Positions 34,810 to 42,956 of a stretch of 64,000 nt of DNA are shown piece after piece. The stretch lies in NCBI RefSeq assembly GCF_000935125.1, contig NZ_JRKI01000008.1, forward strand, positions 186,001 to 250,000. Reading direction: 5' to 3'. The notes beneath the pieces are model-generated. The model made no database searches and was not told where the DNA came from. It saw only the letters and a list, made by a program, of their open reading frames with translations. The first letter of the stretch is position 1. Every line of letters begins with the position of its first letter. A program made the position numbers and the translations under genes. Origin of the DNA: Streptomyces natalensis ATCC 27448. Its GTDB lineage: Bacteria > Actinomycetota > Actinomycetes > Streptomycetales > Streptomycetaceae.

Positions 34810-35739
34810 TTATGCGTGCACGGCCCCCGCACCGCCCCGTACCGCCGCGCGGAAGGCGATCGGCGTCGTCCCCGCCCGGCGCTGGAAGAACTTGGTGAAG
34901 TTGGTGGCGTCGGCGAAGCCCAGGCGGTCGGCGATCCGGGCCGCGGACTGATCGCCGTGGGCCAGCAGGCGTTTGGCCTCCAGGAGGACCCGGCGGTCGA
35001 TGAACTCCTTGGCGCCGACCCCCGCCCCGGCCCCGGTGGCGCGCGAGAGGGTACGGGGCGCATAGCCCAGCGACCGGGCGTAGTCGGCGACCCGGCGGGT
35101 ACGGGTGAAGTCCCGCTCCACCGCGTCCCGGAAGCGCAGATAGGTCTCGCCGGCCTCGCAGCCGCCCGGCGCGGCCGTCTCCCCGCCCGGGTGCGCGGCC
35201 CGCAGCACCAAAACGGCCAGCAGATGCCGCAGCACTTCGAGGTGGATGTCCAGGGGGAGCCCGCCCAGCGCGCCGAATTCGTCGTGCAGGGCGCGCATCG
35301 CGGCGTCCAGGTGCCGCGCCGCCGCGCCATCGGGGTGCCGCACGGCGGGCCCGTACCAGTCCTCCACCCGGGCCGCGGCCGCCGTCGACGGATCCAGGAA
35401 GCCGGCCTCGAAGAGCACCAGCCGCCCCTCCGCGCCGCTCAGATCGCCGAAGTGCTGCACCTGCCCAGGGCGTGACCACAGCAGATCGCCCGGGGCGAGG
35501 ACGTGCTCACGGAAGTCGACGCTGTGCACCAGCCGGCCGCGGTCCAGGAGCAGCAGGTGGTGGAAGCCGGGGCGGTGCGGCGTGGACAGCCGGCAGGCGT
35601 CCGCGCGCTCGCGCAGCGAGGCGAGGGTCAGCACCTCCACGCCTGCGGGGCGCCCGGCCGGAGCGGAGAACGCCACCTCCCGGATCTCCGGTACCGGCGC
35701 CTGCTCGGCCCCCGCCCCCTCCTGTCGCTTTTTGACCAT
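34810..35739 (-). CDS. AraC-family transcriptional regulator
   Basis: 309 aa. N-terminal cupin-like sensing domain (HHLLLLDRGRLVHSVDFREHVLAPGDLLWSR spread over residues about 55-95) and a C-terminal AraC double HTH (VADYARSLGYAPRTLSRATG and SAARIADRLGFADATNFTKF). ATG 35739. It is divergent from a NAD(P)-binding gene with 142 bp between, which it probably controls. The ligand is unknown. Confidence 0.9.
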   Translation of the reverse strand: MVKKRQEGAGAEQAPVPEIREVAFSAPAGRPAGVEVLTLASLRERADACRLSTPHRPGFHHLLLLDRGRLVHSVDFREHVLAPGDLLWSRPGQVQHFGDLSGAEGRLVLFEAGFLDPSTAAAARVEDWYGPAVRHPDGAAARHLDAAMRALHDEFGALGGLPLDIHLEVLRHLLAVLVLRAAHPGGETAAPGGCEAGETYLRFRDAVERDFTRTRRVADYARSLGYAPRTLSRATGAGAGVGAKEFIDRRVLLEAKRLLAHGDQSAARIADRLGFADATNFTKFFQRRAGTTPIAFRAAVRGGAGAVHA

Positions 35740-35881
35740 CCCTGGTCCCTTCCCTACCCCGAAATGCCCCGATCCCGCCCCTAGCGTAGAAGACGTCGGC
35801 ACAACCGCTGACGGAAAACGACAGTCCGCTCCGCGCACCCGGATGGATGCCGCCGGACGTAATCACAGCTGGGAGACCCCC

Positions 35882-36535
35882 ATGTCCACCACGATCGCTC
35901 TCTTCGGGGCCAACGGCACCATCGGCAGCCGCATCCTGAACGAGGCCCTGCAGCGCGGTCACCAGGTCACCGCGGTCGTCCGCGACCCCGCCAAGATCAG
36001 CGCCAGCCACCCGAACCTGACCGTGACCACCGGCGACGTCCTCGACCCGGCGTCCGTTGCCGCCGTGGCCAAGGGCAAGGACGTCGTGGTCAGCGCGGTC
36101 GGCGGCGGGGGCGCCGAGGGCCACCGCGCCACCATCGAGCCCGCCGCGAAGTCCCTCGTCAGCGCGGTGCGCACGCTCGGCGACGAGGCCCCCCGGCTGA
36201 TCACCGTCGGCGGCGCCGGCTCGCTGCGCACCCCCGACGGCACGCTGGTCTGGGACAAGGAGGGCATCCCCGGCTTCCTGCTGGAGATCATGCACGCCCA
36301 CGGCGATGCGCTGGACTTCTACCGCACCGTCTCCGATGTGCGCTGGACGAACCTCAGCCCGGCCGCCCTCATCGAGCCCGGCGAGCGCACCGGCGCCTAC
36401 CGCACCGCCACCGAGGACCTGGTCACCGCCGAGGACGGGAGCAGCCGGATCTCCGCCGAGGACTACGCCGTCGCCCTCGTGGACGAGATCGAGCGCCCCG
36501 CCCACATCGGCGAGCGGTTCACCGTCGGCTACTGA
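35882..36535 (+). CDS. NAD(P)H-binding atypical SDR (YwnB/BVR-B-like)
   Basis: 217-aa Rossmann protein with the nucleotide motif LFGANGTIGSRI and the block KDVVVSAVGGGGAEGH. No Tyr-x3-Lys pair typical of classical SDRs, so it belongs to the NAD(P)H-binding/flavin-reductase-like atypical group. GGGAG precedes ATG 35882. It probably reduces a small electrophile or flavin under control of the divergent AraC regulator. Confidence 0.85.
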   Translation: MSTTIALFGANGTIGSRILNEALQRGHQVTAVVRDPAKISASHPNLTVTTGDVLDPASVAAVAKGKDVVVSAVGGGGAEGHRATIEPAAKSLVSAVRTLGDEAPRLITVGGAGSLRTPDGTLVWDKEGIPGFLLEIMHAHGDALDFYRTVSDVRWTNLSPAALIEPGERTGAYRTATEDLVTAEDGSSRISAEDYAVALVDEIERPAHIGERFTVGY

Positions 36536-36564
36536 GCCCCCGGCGCCTACGGGCAAGAAACACT

Positions 36565-36595
36565 CAAGGCCCCCGATCAGAGATCGGGGGCCTTG
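36565..36595. terminator. Hairpin terminator downstream of tRNA-His
   Basis: Perfect 14-bp stem (36565-36578 with 36582-36595) with a 3-nt loop, between the converging NAD(P)-binding gene and tRNA-His. Confidence 0.85.
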
Positions 36596-36599
36596 ACAG

Positions 36600-36676
36600 T
36601 GGGGTGAGTAACGGGACTTGAACCCGCGACATCCTGGACCACAACCAGGTGCTCTACCAGCTGAGCTATACCCACC
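36600..36676 (-). tRNA. tRNA-His (anticodon GUG)
   Basis: The reverse complement gives the acceptor stem GTGGGTA/TACTCAC and anticodon loop TTGTGGT (anticodon GTG). An encoded G at position -1 (base 36676) pairs with discriminator C73, the identity mark of tRNA-His. CCA is encoded (36602-36600). It lies just downstream of orn on the same strand, the usual Streptomyces arrangement. Confidence 0.97.
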
Positions 36677-36784
36677 ATGACCGGTGCTGTGTGGTTCTTT
36701 TTCCCCACCGGCTGAGAAAAAGTGTACAGGGTCTTGAGGGGTGCTCGCTCCCGGGTTTCGCACACCCGGGAGCGAGCTGGGTCA

Positions 36785-37402
36785 CTACGGTGCGGACTGC
36801 CCCTCGGCAGGCAGGACGTGCTTGGCCGCGATGCCCTTGGCGGTCTCGGAGTCCGGGCCGGGCTGGGGTACGAAGAGCGCCTCCCGGTAGTAGCGCAATT
36901 CCGCGATGGATTCGCGGATGTCGGCCAGCGCCCGGTGATTACCGCTCTTGTCCGGACTGTTGAAGTACACCTTCGGATACCAGCGCCGGGCCAGTTCCTT
37001 CACCGAGGAGACATCGACGATCCGGTAGTGCAGATAGTCCTCGAGCGTCGGCATGTCGCGCAGCAGAAAGCCCCGGTCGGTGCCGACGGAGTTCCCGCAC
37101 AGCGGGGCCTTCCCCGGCTCCGGCACGTACTGCTTGATGTACTCCAGCACCTGCCGCTCGGCTTCTTCGAGCGTCGTACCGGAGTCCAGCTCGGCCAGCA
37201 GCCCGGAGGTGGTGTGCATGACGCGCACCACCTCCGGCATGGTGGTCAGTGCCTCGGCCGGGGGGCGGATCACCACATCCACCCCCTCGCCCAGCACATT
37301 CAGCTCCGAGTCGGTGACCAGGGCGGCCACCTCGATGAGCGCGTCGTTCGCCAGCGAGAGACCGGTCATCTCGCAGTCGATCCACACCATGCGATCGTTC
37401 AT
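36785..37402 (-). CDS. orn: Oligoribonuclease
   Basis: 205-aa DEDDh 3'-5' exonuclease that degrades short oligoribonucleotides, including pGpG from cyclic-di-GMP. Motifs: MVWIDCEMTGL (DxE), the Asp in NSVGTDRGFLLRD, and SGNHRALADIRESIAE (H and D). Length is normal for Orn. It lies 5 bp downstream of adpA on the same strand, so co-transcription is likely; in Streptomyces orn mutants are affected in growth and development. The GGDEF-EAL protein at 12-13.7 kb would feed the same nucleotide pathway. Confidence 0.96.
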   Translation of the reverse strand: MNDRMVWIDCEMTGLSLANDALIEVAALVTDSELNVLGEGVDVVIRPPAEALTTMPEVVRVMHTTSGLLAELDSGTTLEEAERQVLEYIKQYVPEPGKAPLCGNSVGTDRGFLLRDMPTLEDYLHYRIVDVSSVKELARRWYPKVYFNSPDKSGNHRALADIRESIAELRYYREALFVPQPGPDSETAKGIAAKHVLPAEGQSAP

Positions 37403-37407
37403 GCGTC

Positions 37408-38697
37408 TCACCCTACGGGGCGCTCCCGCTGGCTGGGCAGCACGGGGCGGCCCGCGCCGCGGGAGACGGGCGCCTCCGGGATCCGGGCGGCGTAGGCGTC
37501 CGAGGTCGGTTTCCCGGCCCCGTCCGGCTCCGCCGCGGCCAGCGCGGCCGCCGGTCCGTGCCCGGCCACCGTGGCGAACCGCTCGGCACCGCCGGGCACC
37601 GGCCCGGGCCGCTCCCCGCGCTCCGGCCGCTCGCCCCGCTCCGGCCGCAGCGACGGCTCGGGTCCCCCGTTCTGCGGCCGGCGGGCCCGGTAGGCCGCGC
37701 GGTAGGCCGCGGGCGAGGCGCCCAGCTGCCGCCGGAAGTGGCCGCGCAGGGCGACCGGCGAACGGAATCCGCAGCGCCCGGCGACCTCGTCCACCGAATA
37801 GTCGGAGGTCTCCAGCAGTCGCTGCGCCTGGAGCACCCGCTGGGTGATCAGCCACTGCAACGGCGCGCTCCCGGTCAGGGAACGGAACCGCCGGTCGAAG
37901 GTGCGCCGGCTCATATAGGCGCGCGCCGCCAGGGTCTCCACGTCGAACTGCTCGTGGAGGTGCTCCAGCGCCCAGGCGACGACCTCGGCCAGCGGGTCGG
38001 CGCCGATCTCCTCTGGTAAAGACCGGTCGAGGTAGCGCTGGTGCCCCATATCGGAGGCGGTGCGGCGCGGGGGTACGACCAGCCGGCGGGCCAGTGCGTT
38101 GGCCGCGTCCGCGCCGTGATCGCTGCGCACGATGTGCAGGCACAGATCGATACCGGCGGCCGTGCCCGCGGAGGTGAGCACATCGCCGTCGTCGACGAAG
38201 AGCTCGCGCGGATCGACATGGACGGACGGATAACGCTTGGCGAGCGTCGGCGCGTACATCCAATGGGTGGTCGCGGGGCGGCCGTCGAGCAGTCCGGCCG
38301 CGGCGAGGACGAACGCCCCCGTGCACAGCCCGACGATTCTGGCCCCCTCTTCATGCGCGCGGCGCAGCGCGTCGAGCGCGGCGGGCGGCGGGGCCTGGGT
38401 GATGGAACGCCAGGCCGGTACGACGACCGTCCCGGCACGGGAGATCGCCTCCAGCCCGTAGGGGGCGGACAGTTCGAGCCCCCCGGTCGTGCGCAAAGGC
38501 GCATCTTCGCCCGCGCACACAAGTAGCCGGTACCTCGGAACGCCGGCGTCTTGGCGGTCGATGCCGAAGACCGAGAGCGGAATGGAGCTCTCGAAAATGG
38601 GACCGCCGCTGAAGAGGAGCACCGCGACTATTTCGCGGCGTCGTCGTGCGGCGAGCTTGCGTGCGGCATCTGGTACGGCAGCGGAGTCCTGGCTCAT
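37408..38697 (-). CDS. adpA: AdpA (BldH), developmental and secondary-metabolism regulator
   Basis: 429 aa. N-terminal DJ-1/GATase1-like domain (IVAVLLFSGGPIFESSIPLS, IVGLCTGAFVLAAAGLLDGR) and a C-terminal AraC/XylS DNA-binding domain (VETLAARAYMSRRTFDRRF, SVDEVAGRCGFRSPVAL) match AdpA closely. The linker codon 227 (in DRSLPEEIG) is TTA at 38019-38017, so translation needs the bldA tRNA, as in other Streptomyces. The C-terminal tail is about 30 residues longer than typical and contains a repeated RPERGE unit. ATG 38697. AdpA binds a loose TGGCSNGWWY consensus and controls hundreds of genes. It is followed by orn. Confidence 0.96.
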   Translation of the reverse strand: MSQDSAAVPDAARKLAARRRREIVAVLLFSGGPIFESSIPLSVFGIDRQDAGVPRYRLLVCAGEDAPLRTTGGLELSAPYGLEAISRAGTVVVPAWRSITQAPPPAALDALRRAHEEGARIVGLCTGAFVLAAAGLLDGRPATTHWMYAPTLAKRYPSVHVDPRELFVDDGDVLTSAGTAAGIDLCLHIVRSDHGADAANALARRLVVPPRRTASDMGHQRYLDRSLPEEIGADPLAEVVAWALEHLHEQFDVETLAARAYMSRRTFDRRFRSLTGSAPLQWLITQRVLQAQRLLETSDYSVDEVAGRCGFRSPVALRGHFRRQLGASPAAYRAAYRARRPQNGGPEPSLRPERGERPERGERPGPVPGGAERFATVAGHGPAAALAAAEPDGAGKPTSDAYAARIPEAPVSRGAGRPVLPSQRERPVG

Positions 38698-39046
38698 GGC
38701 ACTTAAGCCCCCCTCGGTCGTCTCGCCCTCTCGGTCCTGCACAGTTCCCCCGCCGTAGTTACCAAGATCGAATCTACTGTGCCCCGTGAGGATGGAGTGC
38801 CAAGTTCACCACCCGCTGGTATGTCGATATGGCAACTTGGCGCGAAGCATTCGATCACGAAGCGTTCCACTCGTCGGGCCTCCAGGGAAAGTGCGCGTCT
38901 CGGCTCTGCCCGTTCGCAGTAGGGCACAACCATGCCCGGCGGTCCTTTCCGCCCAGCTCACACCCAGGTTGGGGGGTGGTGGGGGGAGGGGTCGGATCCC
39001 GGCAAGAAGTTGGCTGAAAACGTGCGTGCGCAGACTTGCGGGAGCC
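38698..39046 (-). promoter_or_regulatory. adpA upstream region
   Basis: About 350 bp without a gene. Inverted half-sites GCCAAGTT (38799-38806) and AACTTGGC (38834-38841) lie 100-145 bp before the adpA start, and TGGCGCGAAG (38838-38847) is one mismatch from the AdpA consensus, so autoregulation is possible. The far end is G-rich (around 38970-38990). Long regulated leaders are known for adpA. Confidence 0.45.
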
Positions 39047-39352
39047 CTATTCGACCGGCGTACGCCGGTCCTGATATCGGCCGCCCCCGCGCACTACCGT
39101 CCCCATTTGCCCCGTTCTGCACCGGTGCCGTCCGACCTCTCGCACCCGGACCCGGGCCGCGGCCCGTTCGGATTGCCGCAGCAGTGCGCGGCATACGCAG
39201 GTCACCGCCGCCAGCCCGGCGCCGGCGCCGGCCGCGCCGCCGACCGAGGCGCCGCTCGCGAGCAGGACGCACGGCACCAGGGCGCAGCTGAACGCGCCCC
39301 AGCGCACAAGATCTCTCACTGGGTCGGGTGATCTCTTGGACGGCGCGGGCAT
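39047..39352 (-). CDS. Small membrane protein upstream of adpA
   Basis: 101 aa. ATG 39352 has GGGAG at good spacing. A basic N-terminus (MPAPSKRSPDPVRDLVRW) is followed by two closely spaced hydrophobic segments (GAFSCALVPCVLLASG and GAAGAGAGLAAVTCVCRAL) and a basic tail. Function unknown; comparable small membrane proteins sit at this position in other Streptomyces adpA loci, from memory. Confidence 0.65.
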   Translation of the reverse strand: MPAPSKRSPDPVRDLVRWGAFSCALVPCVLLASGASVGGAAGAGAGLAAVTCVCRALLRQSERAAARVRVREVGRHRCRTGQMGTVVRGGGRYQDRRTPVE

Positions 39353-39717
39353 CGCGGGCTCCCTTCCGGCGGGCAGCTACTACAACGCCGCCGACGATCA
39401 CGGGTCACCGCGAGGGGTACGTACGGGGGCAGGCCGGGGCATTGCCATCGGCGCCACGCTCCGGCATGCTCCGGGGAACGTTCGAGGCCCTTGACGCCCT
39501 CGGCGGGTGCCCCCTGCCCGCGCCGGAGTCTGGGCAGCGGAGGAGTGGCGCCGTACTCTTGGGGTATCGGGTTGGGAAGATGATTCCCAGTCGTATCGTT
39601 CCTCTTTGAACTATGGCTCGCGCACCGCGATCGAACCAGCTCAGTCAACTGCCGGATCAAGTCAATCGCCGTTCCCCGTTCGCCCCTCCGCAAGAGGACG
39701 TCCTCGCCGAGACACCA
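39353..39717. other. Intergenic region before the universal stress protein gene
   Basis: About 365 bp. In frame with the stress protein there is an ATG at 39613, but the 35 extra codons have poor third-position G/C (about 60 percent by eye), so I treat them as leader. No other gene seen. Confidence 0.4.
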
Positions 39718-40239
39718 ATGGCCGGTCACGAATATCCCGAACCCGCGGACCGCAAGCAGGTCGCCGATCCCATGGCGGACCTCGAAGCGGCGGAAGAGAC
39801 CTCGCGCTCCTGCGACCCTGCGTTCCGGCACGGTGTCGTGGTCGGCTTCGACGGTTCCACGTCGAGCGAACGCGCGTTGGCGTATGCAATCGGTATGGCG
39901 CGGCGCTTCGGCTCCGGGCTGATCATCGTCCATGTGGCCAACCGGCTGCCGACGACCGTCTGGGCGGGCTGTGAGCCCCCGGTCTTCGTGGACGTGCCCG
40001 ATCACCGCACCGAGGTGCTGGGGCTGGAGCTGGCCTGCGCCGACCATCTCACCGAGGTCCCCTGGATCCTCGTCGAGCGCGGCGGGGACATCTGCCACGA
40101 ACTGGAGGAGGTCGGCCGGGAGTACGCGGCCGACGCCATCGTGGTCGGGTCCACGCACGGCATCGTCGGCCGGATCTTCGGCTCGGTGGCCGGGCGGCTG
40201 GCGCGGCGCGCGCAGCGGCCGGTCATCGTCATCCCCTGA
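39718..40239 (+). CDS. Universal stress protein (UspA domain)
   Basis: 173 aa from ATG 39718 (MAGHEYPEP); an upstream ATG at 39613 would give 208 aa. Usp fold with VVVGFDGSTSSERALAYAI and the ATP-binding motif GSTHGIVGRIFGSVAGRLAR (G-2x-G-9x-G/S), ending in the usual RPVIVIP strand. Such proteins bind ATP and help survival in stress. The N-terminal 45 residues before the domain are disordered. Located between adpA and glmS, both on the opposite strand. Confidence 0.85.
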   Translation: MAGHEYPEPADRKQVADPMADLEAAEETSRSCDPAFRHGVVVGFDGSTSSERALAYAIGMARRFGSGLIIVHVANRLPTTVWAGCEPPVFVDVPDHRTEVLGLELACADHLTEVPWILVERGGDICHELEEVGREYAADAIVVGSTHGIVGRIFGSVAGRLARRAQRPVIVIP

Positions 40240-40552
40240 CCGCGTCCCTTGACCTTGACCGCCGACCGCTCCGTCCTGCGATCAGCTCTCCCCGGTTCGC
40301 ACACAGTTGAGGGGGCGTCATGGGGATTGTGGGCAGTTGAGGCGCCGGCCGGGCCGCAGAAGTGGAATGCGCCCTTGGGAGGGGTAAAAGACCGTCACGT
40401 GTTTCGCGGCACGGACGTGCTGCCCACCGGGAGGTGACGGTCTCCGGGGTGGCGGCATCCCGCCGGCGTATGGGCGACGCCGGCAAGGGGAGGCGGCGGC
40501 GTTGTGCGTATGGTGGCACGCGCAACGACGCCGCCCCGCCTTTTGCCGGGGA
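40240..40552. other. Intergenic region with terminators of the stress protein and glmS genes
   Basis: No gene. It holds an inverted repeat AGACCGTCAC/GTGACGGTCT (40389-40398 with 40434-40443), a hairpin GCCGGCGT/ACGCCGGC (40462-40469 with 40477-40484) and the 17-bp glmS hairpin listed separately. No glmS ribozyme-like leader is expected on this side. Confidence 0.5.
40492..40535 (-). terminator. Hairpin terminator of glmS
   Basis: 17-bp stem (40492-40508 with 40519-40535; one mismatch, one wobble), 17 bp beyond the glmS stop. Confidence 0.7.
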
Positions 40553-42379
40553 CTACTCCACCGTGACCGACTTGGCCAGGTTCCGCGGCTTGTCGATGTC
40601 GCGGCCCAGGGCCAACGCCGTGTGGTAGGCGAGGAGTTGGAGCGGGATGCCCATCAGGATCGGGTCCAGCTCGGGCTCGTTCTTCGGGACGACGATGGTG
40701 TGGTCGGCCTTGTCCTGCTCCTGGTGCGCGACGGCCAGGATGCGGCCGCTGCGGGCCTTGATCTCCTCCAGCGCGGCGCGGTTCTTCTCCAGCAGGTCGT
40801 CGTCCGGGACGATCGCGACGGTCGGCATGGCGGGCTCGATGAGCGCCAGCGGGCCGTGCTTGAGCTCGGAGGCCGGGTACGCCTCGGCGTGGATGTAGGA
40901 GACCTCCTTGAGCTTCAGGGAGGCCTCGCGCGCCACCGGGTAGCCGCGCACCCGGCCGATGAACATCATCGACTTGGCGTCCGCGTAGCGCGTCGCCAGC
41001 TTCTTGATCTGTTCCTCGCCCTTGAGGATCTCGTCGATCTGGCCGGGCAGCCGGCGCAGGCCCTCGATGATCCGCTTGCCGTCCGAGACGGACAGATCGC
41101 GGATGCGGCCCAGGTGCAGCGCGAGCAGCGCGAAGGAGACCACCATGTTGGTGAAGCACTTGGTGGACACCACGCAGACCTCGGGGCCGGCGTGGACGTA
41201 GATGCCGCCGTCGGTCTCGCGGGCGATCGCCGAACCGACGACGTTCACCAGGCCCAGCACCCGCGCGCCCTTGCGCTTGAGCTCCTGGACGGCCGCCAGC
41301 ACGTCGTAGGTCTCACCGGACTGGGAGACCGCGACATAGAGCGTGTCGGGGTCCACGACGGGGTTGCGGTAGCGGAACTCGGAGGCCGGCTCGGCGTCCG
41401 AGGGGATACGGGCCAGCTCCTCGATCATCTGGGCGCCGATCTGGCCGGCGTGGTACGAGGTGCCGCAGCCGAGGATCTTCACCCGGCGGATGGTGCGGGC
41501 CTCGCGGGCGTCCAGGTTCAGCCCGCCCAGGTGCACGGTGGAGAAGCGGTCGTCGATCCGCCCGCGCAGCGCGCGGTCCACCGCGTCGGCCTGCTCGGAG
41601 ATCTCCTTGTGCATGTACGTGTCGTGGCCGCCCAGGTCGTAGGACTCGGCCGCGTACTCGACGGTCTCGGGCGTCGCCGTCGTACGGGAGCCCTCGGTGG
41701 TGTAGGTGCGGTAGTCGTCGGCCTTGAGGGTGGCCATCTCGCCGTCGTCGAGGGTGACGACCTGGCGGGTGTGCGAGACCAGCGCGGCGACGTCGGAGGA
41801 GACGAACATCTCGTGCTCGCCGATGCCCAGGACGACCGGGGAGCCGTTGCGGGCGACCACGATCCGGTCGGCGAAGTCGGCGTGCAGGACGGCGATGCCG
41901 TACGTGCCCTCGATGTGCCGCAGCGCCTCGCGGACCTTCTCCTCCAGCTTCTCGGCCGTCGAGCGGCCGATGAGGTGGGCGAGGACCTCGGTGTCGGTCT
42001 CGGAGGCGAACTCCACGCCGTCGGCGGTCAGGCGGGCGCGCAGTTCGGCGGCGTTGTCGATGATGCCGTTGTGGACGACCGCGACCTTGCCCTCGGTGTC
42101 GAGGTGCGGGTGGGCGTTGTCGTCGGTCGGCGCGCCGTGGGTGGCCCAGCGGGTGTGGGCGATGCCGATGGTGCCGGCGAAGCGCTTGGGCAGCCGGGAC
42201 TCCAGCTCACGGACCCGGCCCTTGGCCTTGGCGGTCCGCAGCCCCCCGGCCTTGCCGGTGCCGCTCGCGTGCAGGGCGATGCCCGCCGAGTCGTAGCCGC
42301 GGTACTCCAGCCGCTGGAGACCTTCCAGGAGCAGCGGAGCAACATCGCGCTTGCCGATATAACCGACGATCCCGCACAT
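40553..42379 (-). CDS. glmS: Glutamine-fructose-6-phosphate aminotransferase (isomerizing)
   Basis: 608 aa, full length. N-terminal glutaminase with catalytic Cys2 (MCGIVGYIG), then THGAPTDDNAHPH and NGIIDN; two SIS domains with CGTSYHAG, VSQSGETYDV and the C-terminal KSVTVE. It makes glucosamine-6-phosphate from fructose-6-phosphate and glutamine for peptidoglycan and other amino sugars. GGAGG before ATG 42379. Hexosaminidase and chitinase genes nearby recycle GlcNAc into the same pool. A second glmS elsewhere in the genome is common in Streptomyces. Confidence 0.97.
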   Translation of the reverse strand: MCGIVGYIGKRDVAPLLLEGLQRLEYRGYDSAGIALHASGTGKAGGLRTAKAKGRVRELESRLPKRFAGTIGIAHTRWATHGAPTDDNAHPHLDTEGKVAVVHNGIIDNAAELRARLTADGVEFASETDTEVLAHLIGRSTAEKLEEKVREALRHIEGTYGIAVLHADFADRIVVARNGSPVVLGIGEHEMFVSSDVAALVSHTRQVVTLDDGEMATLKADDYRTYTTEGSRTTATPETVEYAAESYDLGGHDTYMHKEISEQADAVDRALRGRIDDRFSTVHLGGLNLDAREARTIRRVKILGCGTSYHAGQIGAQMIEELARIPSDAEPASEFRYRNPVVDPDTLYVAVSQSGETYDVLAAVQELKRKGARVLGLVNVVGSAIARETDGGIYVHAGPEVCVVSTKCFTNMVVSFALLALHLGRIRDLSVSDGKRIIEGLRRLPGQIDEILKGEEQIKKLATRYADAKSMMFIGRVRGYPVAREASLKLKEVSYIHAEAYPASELKHGPLALIEPAMPTVAIVPDDDLLEKNRAALEEIKARSGRILAVAHQEQDKADHTIVVPKNEPELDPILMGIPLQLLAYHTALALGRDIDKPRNLAKSVTVE

Positions 42380-42464
42380 ACTGCGACCTCCGAGTGAGTC
42401 GTGGTGACGGACGTACTTTGCGTTCTTGGTCTGTTCCGGTGTGCCCGGCGCCCTGCGGGGCGCG

Positions 42465-42791
42465 TCAGCCGTAGACGAGGCGGCGCAGCTGGCGTATCGA
42501 GAGGGCCGGCGGGGACACGGCGCGCTGGGGCAGCTCGTCGGAGATCCGCTCGAAGATCGCCTCGTTCCGCAGCCCCTGGGACTGCAGCTCGCGGTGTCTG
42601 CGGCGGACGAACCCCTCGGTGGTCTCGTCGAAGTACGCGAGCACGTCCAGGACCACCCGGGCGGCCTCGCCGCGCTGTAGCGGCGTGCTGCGCACCAGGT
42701 GGTCAACGAGGTCCTCGTGGGAGGGACGGCGATCGAGCACCCGTTGATACTGCTGAACCGCGCCGGGAATCGCAAGAAATCTGCCCGACAT
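42465..42791 (-). CDS. Conserved hypothetical protein upstream of glmS
   Basis: 108 aa. ATG 42791 with AGGGA upstream; an in-frame ATG at 42863 is possible. All-helical, charged and soluble: GAVQQYQRVLDRRPSHEDLV, RGEAARVVLDVLAYFDET, RRHRELQSQGLRNEAIFERI. The stop lies 85 bp before the glmS start on the same strand, so it may share a promoter. No family recognised beyond Streptomyces conservation by memory. Confidence 0.7.
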   Translation of the reverse strand: MSGRFLAIPGAVQQYQRVLDRRPSHEDLVDHLVRSTPLQRGEAARVVLDVLAYFDETTEGFVRRRHRELQSQGLRNEAIFERISDELPQRAVSPPALSIRQLRRLVYG

Positions 42792-42956
42792 CGGGCAGAT
42801 CCCTGGGATGGCGCTCGGAAACTGGTCTAAACCTTGACCGCGTACGACGCTCACGGTACGCATGGTCACCGTTCGGTCGCTCCATGCCATGCAGGACATG
42901 CCAGGCACACCGTGTCGATCACACCCCCCGTGCACAAGGTCGCGAAGGGACCGCCG

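Noticed and set aside
31472..35479. Minus-strand open frame of over 1300 codons
   Set aside because: Low-complexity Arg/Gly/Pro text antisense to the kinase and chitinase genes; no motifs.
42380..42464. glmS ribozyme or riboswitch upstream of glmS
   Set aside because: The 85-bp gap to the preceding gene shows no candidate core; such ribozymes are typical of Firmicutes.
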